Of a stretch of 64,000 nt of DNA, positions 54,668 through 64,000 are shown piece by piece. Below the pieces are notes generated by a model. That model was not told the DNA's origin. It did not search any database and saw only the letters and a program-made list of their open reading frames with translations. The position numbers were made by a program, and so were the translations under genes. Source of the stretch: Stratiolaelaps scimitus. Lineage: Eukaryota > Arthropoda > Arachnida > Mesostigmata > Laelapidae. The first letter of the stretch is position 1; each line of letters starts with the position of its first letter. The DNA lies in the NCBI GenBank assembly GCA_019614645.1, contig JABWDB010000047.1, positions 2,294,001-2,358,000 on the forward strand, given 5' to 3'.

Positions 54668-55610
54668 CGACGATTTGCTCTAAATGAAGGCTAGTTGCAA
54701 TAAACACGTATTTTATATATATTGATCTGGTCAAGTGCACCCTGCTTGCAACGGTCAACGAATATGCGAAATTTTGCTTTATTTTATTCGAACACGAACG
54801 TGTTCTGGGTGGCCCTATATTTGGCAGCAGAAGTGTAACAAATGCCGACATCAATGAGGGCTGCGAGATATCGAGAGACACAGATTGAAGAACGTAGTTG
54901 ATTTAATATTAGCGTTGTTTTCATTATCTAAATGTGGCCTTTATGTCCAATAAATCAACTACTATGAACACGTGGTATAGAGCAGCAATAACTGAATACC
55001 TCAGCAGGGGAAGATAGATGAAAGCAACACATACGAATATATGCAATAAGGTGAAGCTTACCATTATGACTTGAATACAATCGGCCCACTAGTATACATG
55101 ATATGAGACTCGTGTACACAGAGACATCATGACAACAAGTGAAAATATATATTGTAAATGTTTATCCTTGTAAATACTAAATAAACAATACGAATCATAA
55201 TGATATGTTGTTGTCTGTTTGCCGATATGCGCGCGTTTCGTACTGGGTTTCTCTTTTGATGGCCGTGCCCGTGGTAAGATACAACTAACTTTAATAAACT
55301 CTGCATTGCGTACTTCTTGTATACATTATCATTTCGGTTTGCTTGAGATGTTCCGATAGAAAATGCTTGGTGCTAGACAGCTCAGAGATATGAGAAGTTT
55401 GACATTACGCTCGTCAAGCCATTGCTGGCTTTGAATACAAACTTTCTAGGTACAGCGAATGCGTTGTTGTGATGCAGAAGGGCCTGAAAAAGAACCCCTA
55501 TTCTTGGGGGTTCCAATTCGGGTAGTCCAATTTGTAGTTCCCCATTGTTAAAAGCACTCCAATTTGTTTATCGCTGCTCATGACCTTCATCAACAAAGCT
55601 AAAAGTTAAA

Positions 55611-55616
55611 TTTATT
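55611..55616 (-). terminator. possible polyadenylation signal for the omega GST
   Basis: AATAAA on the minus strand about 280 nt downstream of the stop codon. Strand and distance are plausible, but no transcript evidence is available. Confidence 0.35.
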
Positions 55617-55892
55617 GAAAAGCCATTATGTATTCATGTCAGTATTTTATTATTGAATTATTGTTCATGACCGCCAACCAGTAGCATAACAATCTCATTC
55701 GACTCGGAACTCCCCCTGGGCAGTTTAGGGAATGTTGTTTGGCTTCGTGTAGCCGGCTGACCAGTAATCTATCTTGGCATATATATTGAACGTCGGTCAC
55801 TACACGAATGTAGACAAAAGCAACAACTTCGTTAGCATCGACACTGATTCATTCGTCGATGTTACCCTCGAAGGTAAAAGGGCCATATCTAT

Positions 55893-58497
55893 TCAAAGTC
55901 CAATATCGTATTCGTTTTTGCCATTAATCTTCAGCCTCATGTATTCAGCGAGGTGGTCTTGGTTAACAAGGTTTTTCACCTCACGAGTGGCAAGCATCGA
56001 ATCCAGCCAAGATGAAATCAGCGCGTATTTCTCCCTGTAACGAAAGTAAACATTAAATGCTAAAAATGCTTGTAAAGTCTTCGGGAAAGGTTCTCATTGG
56101 TCTCATTTACAATCAATTTATACGTCGCATCATATTATTATTATTAGTATTGTACACATATTTAGTTCTATATAATGTATTTAATTAAGGGCATAATCCC
56201 ATTATAGTGATTCTGTATTGGTTTGTAACATGCATGAGCATATAATGCGTTCTACATCAAACGTGTGCATGGAGGAAATCATGCTTCAGGAAACACTTGG
56301 GGCGAACTATTCATTTATGAAATATAAATTTTGCCCATTAAAATAAACGTGCTGTACAGTTGCGCTTTCTGCTTATGTTCGGTAATCTACGCTACGGAAC
56401 GCGATGCTCACCTGGGAATTTTGAGGTCCGGATAAAGGGTCGTCATTCCGATTGCGAGTTGGAAGAACGGCCATATCATAAGGTCAACAAATCCTGGGGC
56501 GTCCTTTCCTACTCACGAAACATATGAATTAGCTGTCATTTAATTGAAATAGAATAAACAAGAATGCCACCCCCTGTTGAGTAGAATAAGCTTCCCCGAT
56601 TAAGACTTGAAGCAATATATTCCAATGTTGTGATCTTGTAAATAGCCCTTGAGCGGTGCGCAGTGATTGGGATGAATACGAGCACTGCTCTTAGGCAGGA
56701 CGCTGGTCTTTTACGCGCCGACGGAAGCATAATTCAATAGGCCAGCTTAATTTGTATATGGTGCCAATGACCCCAGCCTGTAATGTATGGGCCATCTTCT
56801 GAGTTTTCGTATGCTGGACTTATCATATGCTGTACACAATTTAGCGAGCCCTCCCCTATAACTATTCGTAATAAACACGACAATCATACATCATGCAATC
56901 ATCTCTCTATGTCAGCGTAATAATGACTCATTAGTGGCAGGTTCAACGAACCTCCAATGAACTTCGTCCCTCGCTTTTTCAGCTCCGCTTCAACAGTAGC
57001 TGCGTTCGTCCAGAATCCGTCGAAGCTCTCCGAGTACTGATCCTTGTTATGGTATACTTTGAACAGAGGAGAGAAGCTGAACGACTCGAGGAACACCTAG
57101 AAAAAAGTATATCACATTAATGAATTGAAGAATGTTAATCCGCTAAGATCGAATAGCGGCAGTTTGAAAGAGCTTACCTTGTCTAGAGCCTTTTGATAGG
57201 GGTCCTGAGGAAGAAGTTTACGGCCGTCAAAAGCTTCATCTAAATACCTGAATTTGCAAAAACAACATCAGACAATTTCGTTACATTGCGAATGGATATA
57301 TATATATATATATGTATATGAACAAAACGGCTGTAATATGGAGAGATTTATTACTATCGAAGTATTAAAAGTGACAGACTTCACTTCTTAATTGAATTAT
57401 ACTGAGAGTGTATAAAGAATTTACCATCACTAGCGAATTCCAGGAAAGATGAAAAAAAAGACAAACACTACGCCTTTTTAACACCTTAGGAATTGGCGTG
57501 TGGCCGACTGGTTTTAAGTATATATATATATATATATAGTGTCACATTGCTTTATACTGCGAGTCTGCATCTAAACAGAAATGTGTTGTCTAACTTCGAT
57601 AACTGTGGATTTGCATGGTGCACGTACGACTTTGCACGATGTTGTTCTCGTGCACGCTATATATATATATATATATAACAATCATTGAGTTGTGCAGATA
57701 ACTTACTCTGAAGTAACCAAAGATTCTGGCAATAGAATTCCGTCGTTCTCAAGAAGAGGAACCTTTCCCGAGGCGAACTTCTTCAGATACCACTCGGGTT
57801 TCGACACGAGATTGATATTGACGATTTCGTGCCTGTTAGAACATCGACACCAAATCCATATAATCATATTTGTGGTTAATCCCGAATAAAGGAATATTTC
57901 CATATACTCTTAAATGATTTGCTTAAGTCGTTATCTGTTAAATCTCGATAGAGAAAGTAACGAACACTTTTTCTTCATTTCGGTTTTAACATGGCTAATT
58001 CTATCCTCTCAGATGATTGTGGTAACTCGTATCGTTTTATGAATGGTTAAATACAATGGGGTAATGATGACAATTTTACAGCAACGTAGTCGTAATACCT
58101 ACTGCGCCCTTTGATTTCCATATGGATATATTATTTGGCCCGCCCATTTTTTGTTAATTAATAATTTACAAATTGCGTGCTGCATATTGTGATACACTAA
58201 TAATCTGGCCGAACCATAAAAATAGTGGAGATGACTCACGGAATCTCTTTGGCGCTGAGAACGAGAAGGGTCCGAGCGGCGAAAGGGCAGAATCTCATTG
58301 AATAGATTCGAAGTTGGCCTGGAGCACGTGTCGGCTCAGTCGAACCTTCAACAAGCAAGAAATAACAATAGTAATCAGAGACTCACAAAAAAAATATGAA
58401 AAACGAAGAAGAAAAGCTCTCAGCAACCACCATTTTTTTCATTTTCCTGTTTTACTAAACGTTATACTCTCAAGTTACATTTTTTAGCTTTATTATT

Positions 58498-58528
<31 letters not shown>

Positions 58529-58978
58529 TTATAGTGTATACGTACATACAACTTTAAACATAGAATAATTAGAGAATTAGTTGGGGACAGTTGGGTGTCA
58601 GGCCGAGGCCGTCATTGACCCGAGGTCCCGACAATATTATACTTGTTTACAAAACAATACCGAAAAGCAATCCAGAGAAGTTACTGTCATTGGCGAAAGT
58701 CTAACATCGGATGGGGACGCGATTCTCGCCACACTTGGATTTCGAGGTCCAGAGAATATTGGACGACACAAGAGCAATAATAACGATAACAACACAACAA
58801 CAGCCTAAACTTGTAGACAACAGCCTCGCCAACAATTCATAATCAGCACTCATCAATCCACCGTTATCAACAACACAACATACAACTTATGGCATATATA
58901 TATATATATTTGTACATATAGCCAAGGAAATTAAAGGTTTGCCGTACCAGCTGCAAAAGCGGTTGCCGGTGGAGCCAT
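55893..58978 (-). CDS. omega-class glutathione S-transferase, 7 coding exons
   Basis: Cytosolic glutathione-dependent thioltransferase and dehydroascorbate reductase type enzyme. Coding exons in transcript order are 58948-58978, 58240-58345, 57707-57832, 57178-57247, 56952-57096, 56412-56508 and 55893-56034. All phases close and give 238 aa, against 241 in human GSTO1. The omega hallmark is Cys30 in [17 protein letters not shown], replacing the Ser or Tyr of other classes. The thioredoxin fold continues with [22 protein letters not shown] and [12 protein letters not shown]. The helical C-domain has [12 protein letters not shown] and the protein ends YDIGL, like human YDYGL. The first exon is only 31 nt ([10 protein letters not shown]) and joins through a split glycine codon. 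Only this one copy is seen in the window. Confidence 0.96.
58490..58533. repeat. (TTA)n microsatellite
   Basis: Trinucleotide run with one interruption, in GST intron 1. Confidence 0.9.
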
Positions 58979-60598
58979 CGTGGGTAGCAATGGGTGTTCC
59001 TTTGCTGTTCGCTCGTGTGAAGTGGACAGCTGAAAATAGCACACAATGACAACCCGAAATAGTTAAAAAATCACGACGAAACATCTAGGAAAGTCACCAC
59101 TTTACTCTTGTAACGTAACCGTGAGAGCATCTGTGCACTCTTCGTAGAGGAGATCATTTTTATTTACGATTTTTATCTGAAGCGAAGCAAATTCTCACTC
59201 ATAGTTTCATCGTTCGAACAATCCGAGGGTCACAAATATTTTATTGTCTCCTTCAAAGTTTCAACTGCAGTGCTCATTATAACATTTTCTATATCAGTCA
59301 TATGTGCTGTGAACGACTGGGTTCATTCGGTATTTTGTCTATTCAACTCTATATGACGTCAAACATGTCAGACGCTCTTTCTACGCCGCGTCACTGGTCA
59401 ACATGAACAGCTGAAAAATTCAGACCCAAGCACTCCTAGATACGGTAGTGCCGGCTAACTAATTGTCGATCTAGTCAACGTACTTGAAAGTATGCTGCTG
59501 GTGTCGAGTGGTGGTATACCGCGCCGCGTATCAACAAGCACTGTTGCCGTGGAGCAGAGCTAGACAACACGATGTCCTGTAAACAGCTGCTGAAAGAGCG
59601 GCCCACCGATGGAATTAATATCGTTGACGATGCCAACAGCAACGCCCGTGTCATTTGGTTCCTGTCGGTATTCGGGCGATTCCGGTGATTTCCACTTGCC
59701 ACTGCCAGACTCCCTTCTCCGCAGTGCCGCGGATGGATGAGTTGGCCACAATGCTATCGTTGGCACCGGGCGATTCTACTCTGATAGCGATCAGGATACC
59801 ATCCTGAGAGATACCGCGTCTAATCTGCGTGGTGGAGATTCGACGACTGCATTGCATTCTAATGCATGATCTAGTAGATTGGTGAGCTGAACCTTTGATG
59901 ACTATGGTTCACCGGTGGCTGCGACTCGTATCCAGCCCCGAAAAGTCACTAATCTAATCCCCCGACGTCGGTTGTAAGCGAGGTAAAGAGCTGGGTCTAT
60001 ATTGAAATGATAAAGGATAATAATGCGGACGGATTGGTTTGGAAAACGATTGCGACAAGTGTCCACGATCGAGTTCGATTTTGCCCAATGGAAAAAGCTG
60101 CTTCATTACGAGATCAGGTTCTCGACTGAGCACCTGGTAGAAGGGTCCGGACCCGTGGCGCCTATAGGCGCTAAGGGCATCTTGCCGATTAAAATGAGTA
60201 TGCTTCTTCTTTGGCTATTAAAATTAGCATGATGTTGCCTTCGTCACACACGAACTATTTCCCATCCATGGAAATTCTGTGGATCTATTCAATCACACCT
60301 GCAAGGATTTCACCAGCTGCTCAATGAAAATGATTTCATATGCCAGACATCATGCACAATGGTCTATTTTATTCTGAACAGCAGCAATTTCGAGTAAGGC
60401 GCTCTCTCTCTCTCTCTATGCCTAAAGTGGCTTCCTCAGGTGATTGAGAGTCATCTACGCAACATGATCAGCTCACGATAACTCAAAAAAACACACCCAG
60501 AATTTTCATATAGTACATTTTAGTTCATCCATCTTTATTTACATCGCACATTCGACTGTCAGCAAGAAAGTATCAGCTTTATATACAGATGGCAGAAG
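58979..60598. other. spacer with a possible broken open frame
   Basis: The minus strand at about 59475-59857 reads protein-like in adjacent frames: SQDGILIAIRVESPGAND and QWQVEITGIARIPTGTK in one, then GVAVGIVNDINSIGGPLFQQ in another. This suggests a frame break or an unrecognised intron. I do not recognise a family. Nothing else supportable is seen. Confidence 0.35.
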
Positions 60599-61197
60599 TT
60601 ATAGATATTCTTGCTCAATATCCTTCAAAATTAGTTCGTCAGCATCATCGTACGCGGGGCCGAAGTTCCTGAAACGCAACAATGGCAAGCAAATGCATTT
60701 GTGTGGCTGATTGATATGAATATCACCTACACTGTTTGAGTTGGATAGCTTGTTTGCTAGTGTCATCATTCGTAGACAGATTTAGAACAAAAAGTATGCT
60801 CGTCATATATTTAATATCATCGGCTTGAAATCGACTGCTTACCTATTCGATGGTTTGTTCGTGGATTTATTTGTAGACGAGGATGAGGACGACGGAGTGA
60901 CGGGACTCATGAAGGCCCTCGGATTAGGACTTTCTAATCGACCTTCGGGGGTCGAAAGCATCGATAATCGAGATCCGCTACTTCCTGCTGAGCCCTGCAG
61001 TCCGATAGAGAGAGAGAGAGCATAGAAAATAGAAGAGAATAAATATTGTCCCCGACAACAAAAATACTTATAGCCATTCGAATTGTGATTCAACGCCAAC
61101 AATGACGATTCAGAACGTTGTATGTATGCATGTCATAATCTGCAGGTGCATAAACAAGGAACACATGTTGTATGTCATAACACGTAATTAAATCTAG

Positions 61198-61236
<39 letters not shown>

Positions 61237-63701
61237 TACCGTATAACAAACAGAGAGACTCTGATCTGCTACAAAAATAAAATTATAAAATCACACAGAG
61301 GTCATGTAGGAGTTTACCTATGCCTTGCATTGCTAACACGGACGAATTATACCCCCAGAGGCACCCGGCTCAAATGTCAACGGCACAGAGAAAGCAACCT
61401 TGATTTAAAGAGAAAAATAACCCATAACGCAAGCAATCAGTGAAATGAACAATAATTGAATGTAACTGCTTTCAGTGAGTCGAGAGATGCGGCATTTCGT
61501 ATTTCGTTTGTTACATTGATCTGTGAGAGGTGTACTGCTACTGCGGCTGCCACTTACGTGTTGACTGTTAGCTCGAATAAACTTATCGATGTCGAGGTCA
61601 TCGTGGGCGTGATCAGTCCCGTTGTAGCCTCTGCCTTCATCACATCCAGCGGAATATTTACCTGTTGGACGCATCAGATTATTTTGCAAAATCGGGGCTC
61701 GATTTGATCTGGAACAAACGCAACGAACAATAACTGAGGTTAGCTGATGAAAGCTGTTGCAAGATATATTATTATTATTATTATCATTATACGTATGCTA
61801 CTACTTCATATAATTGTGTTCCCTATTAAAAGTACAGCAAGAGTTGAGTTGATATAAACCACCCGAAGATGATACACGAATTAGCAAAATTTTGAAAAAT
61901 AATGATGCGCTACCTCATGACTTGCTTACTCCTCGTTAGTAACCACCAGGTAGTGAAAGAGAACTTGTATTGCGGGAATAGTCAATTGCTATTATTTATT
62001 TTTGTCATCATTTTAGATTACTTTTTTACTGAGCTGAAAAAATATACTGAAATATATAGTCCCTCCACGACATACATTCATACCTATCGAACCGTTTCAA
62101 TAAGGTAAGAGACGGCCCCAGTTCGAGATTGACAAAAAACGTGGTAGAATAGCCTCTACGTGAAATAATCTCGCAGCAGTTTGGCAGGCCATTGGTGCTG
62201 TTACGGTACAATTCTGTGCAAATGACAGACTGCGGCAGCCAATCGAAAATGGAGACTTCAACAGTGTCCAACTTCGATTCAGCCGAGACGGAGTGCGACA
62301 ACGCGTCGTATTCGACCTTCAAGACCTTCGTCGCTTCGACAGGCAGAGGGATGAATTTACGTCTAGATCAATACGATTTGCCATTCTGCACGACATCAGG
62401 TAACGACCTGATGAATTTATGAACGTCCATAATGAAATATTGTCATAAGCTACTCCGTTGAACACAAGCACTGTCTCCCGCCCAACGCGGAAGACAGTGC
62501 CGACCTTCAACTTGAGAGTTTAGTCCACGTAAGTAACTAACGATATATTAGCCTACTTTCGAGTATTGGAGTCGCAAGTCTTTAAAACGCCGGAGTGCGA
62601 TCAATATAATATGGACGGACATACCCAATGAACAGAATGCATAAGAGTTAACAGCGTGATAATCCCGACATAGCGTGAGTAGGTACTGTTGGGTGGTAAA
62701 TGTCTTTTAAACTTCATCTACGCCGACGATTTTATCAACTCTATGTGTAGGGTAGGAACACACACGATATTCTTGCTCAAGCTAATTACACGATAGATGT
62801 TGCTAATCATACAACAATGCTCAATGATACATACCACGTGCCAACAGGAGCAATAGAAATGTGTCATATATCGTGAAAGAAATGCTTGCAGCAACTGGAT
62901 CAATCAGCTTTATTTTACTCAAAGAGAAAGTGTCAATTTTGACCGGTAGGTGGCTTTTGCGAACTCGAAAAACCCTTGCATAGATAGAATAGAAATGCAG
63001 TTGCATCCGACTTATAGTCCAGAGCTTGATTCATCAGATTACCACCCGTTCAGATCCATAGAGCACTGCCTGGGAGCCAAGCAATTGAACACAGAAGTAG
63101 ATGTTTGAAAATGAATCTCTGTTTAATACGAAACTTCAAAATCGATGCGGTCTCCCACATTGATTGTTTGGCTTTATGAGGTGACTCATGGTAAAAGTAT
63201 ATATATATTAAATTCCATCGCAAAGAGATGTTCTACCTCTATAGGGCACGCATTACGAATTTTCCATGTCGCTTAGAAGTATAAAAGCTTTGCATAATGC
63301 TTTCCCGAACAACGAAATGCCACAATCCATTCATTAGTTTTCGTTATATCATAAGCTAGAGTGTAACATTTCTATATTCCTCTTTGTCGAATGGATGCAT
63401 CACAGCGGAACAACATCAGCGTTTCGAACACGCCCCACGGATTCAGAACGGCCTTCCGTTAAATGCTATTATTCATGTCGGCGGCATGTTTACTTGCCTC
63501 AGCTCTTGTAGGAATTTCTTCGGGGATTTCGCCTGCCCGCCGTTGCCACCCGTCCTGAAGGGGTGCGCTCCGCCCGAAGGCAGTAAGTTTCCGAAGGTCT
63601 TTCGAGATTGAGAAGTTGGCTTACGGTAGGTGGCGCGCGAGGCGTTGATACGAGGCACCGATGCCCTTCTCTGTCGCATACTAGGTGGAGCGCGCTCCCG
63701 A
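60599..63701 (-). CDS. unidentified multi-exon gene, 3' part
   Basis: Not recognised. Five exons join in phase, in transcript order: 63498-63701, 62326-62385, 61558-61708, 60843-60994 and 60599-60668 (TAA). They give about 211 residues of a longer protein whose start lies beyond the window or in an unseen exon. The first part is basic (RQRRASVPRINASRATYRK, SPKKFLQELR). It continues MANRIDLDVNSSL and SKRRRSNRAPILQNN, then an acidic patch (DHAHDDLDIDKFI), a Ser/Pro-rich patch (STPEGRLESPNPR, SPVTP) and the C-terminal end YDDADELILKDIEQEYL. Several SP and TP sites could be kinase targets. The first intron needs a GC donor (GAG|GCAAGT) to keep frame. The others are GT-AG with good acceptors (TTTGTTCCAG, CGGACTGCAG, GCGTTTCAG). 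The protein is mostly disordered and could be nuclear, which is only a guess. Confidence 0.5.
61199..61230. repeat. (AT)n microsatellite
   Basis: Alternating AT run inside an intron of the unidentified gene. Confidence 0.9.
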
Positions 63702-64000
63702 CTGCAAGGTGCATCAGATTAATATGTAGGCAATTAAGAAAAATTAAGAAGAATCATAAATGAAGAGAACAAATAGCAACTATAAAATATTACACCCAAT
63801 ATTTATCTACAAGTCACAACTAATTGAGCGGTATTCGTATTGCAATGTGGGGATCTCGTTAGCTGTGAAGCACTACATCGTCTCAAGAATGAATGTTCAA
63901 TACCGTGGTATGCATAAACTTAACCCCTATATTTTCTACCTAGCACCCCTATATTTCAACAAATCGTTACAAAGAATACACGTTTGAGGCATTTATTCTG
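63702..64000. other. AT-rich right edge of window
   Basis: Probably the intron upstream of the last visible exon of the unidentified minus-strand gene. No exon seen. Confidence 0.45.

Larger units (their letters stand above)
53832..55892. other. spacer between convergent DONSON and GST genes
   Basis: No supported gene. It contains two long (AT)n tracts (54511-54541, 54636-54664) and AATAAA motifs on both strands. Confidence 0.55.

Noticed and set aside
62231..62399. Plus-strand exon reading METSTVSNFDSAETE with donor CAG|GTAACG
   Set aside because: A smaller minus-strand exon in the same place (62326-62385) joins in phase with exons on both sides, so the minus reading is preferred. The plus reading is not excluded.

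Overview
This is animal (metazoan) nuclear DNA. Genes are interrupted by short GT-AG introns, protein families are typically animal, spacers are AT-rich with many (AT)n tracts, and tRNA-derived SINE-like units occur. Gene content and compact introns suggest an invertebrate, probably an arthropod. A mite- or tick-like chelicerate is my guess from overall impression only; nothing in the window is diagnostic.

Layout. (1) 2.48-5.53 kb, minus: 3' part of a multi-exon gene I cannot name. (2) 9.51-12.80 kb, plus: complete mevalonate kinase, 8 coding exons, 392 aa. (3) 15.50-17.24 kb, minus: intact single-exon BTB-BACK protein with a beta-propeller-like C-terminus (582 aa). (4) 20.26-21.36 kb, minus: diverged, apparently decayed paralog of (3). 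(5) 22.22-26.01 kb, minus: complete RECQL (RecQ1-type) helicase, 9 coding exons, 627 aa. (6) 27.02-27.64 kb, plus: tentative unrecognised exons. (7) 29.22-32.42 kb, minus: complete class-3 (fatty) aldehyde dehydrogenase, 7 coding exons, 517 aa, with a C-terminal membrane anchor. (8) 32.4-47.0 kb: about 14.6 kb with no recognisable gene, but two GC-richer islands and one tRNA-like/palindrome composite. (9) 47.06-49.56 kb, minus: complete ATG5, 5 coding exons, 386 aa, with a long disordered insertion. (10) 52.14-53.83 kb, plus: DONSON, 564 aa, one uninterrupted exon. (11) 55.89-58.98 kb, minus: complete omega-class glutathione S-transferase, 7 coding exons, 238 aa. (12) 60.60-63.70 kb, minus: 3' part of a second unnamed multi-exon gene, running past the right edge.

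The recognised genes are housekeeping genes of unrelated pathways: isoprenoid synthesis, DNA repair and replication, aldehyde and thiol detoxification, and autophagy. I see no operon-like or cluster logic. ATG5 and DONSON diverge from a 2.6 kb spacer; DONSON and the GST converge. Exon joins were worked out by hand from splice sites, reading phase and family similarity. For the named genes all phases close and protein lengths match the families, so those models are strong; the unnamed gene models are weaker.

I did not find a convincing new biological system. The points most worth checking are the ATG5 insertion, a 107-bp tandem duplication starting exactly at a mevalonate kinase splice donor, the decayed BTB paralog, a relic or alternative exon in the aldehyde dehydrogenase gene, two AG|GCAAGT (GC-AG) introns, and a tRNA-like plus palindrome plus short ORF composite near 42.8 kb.
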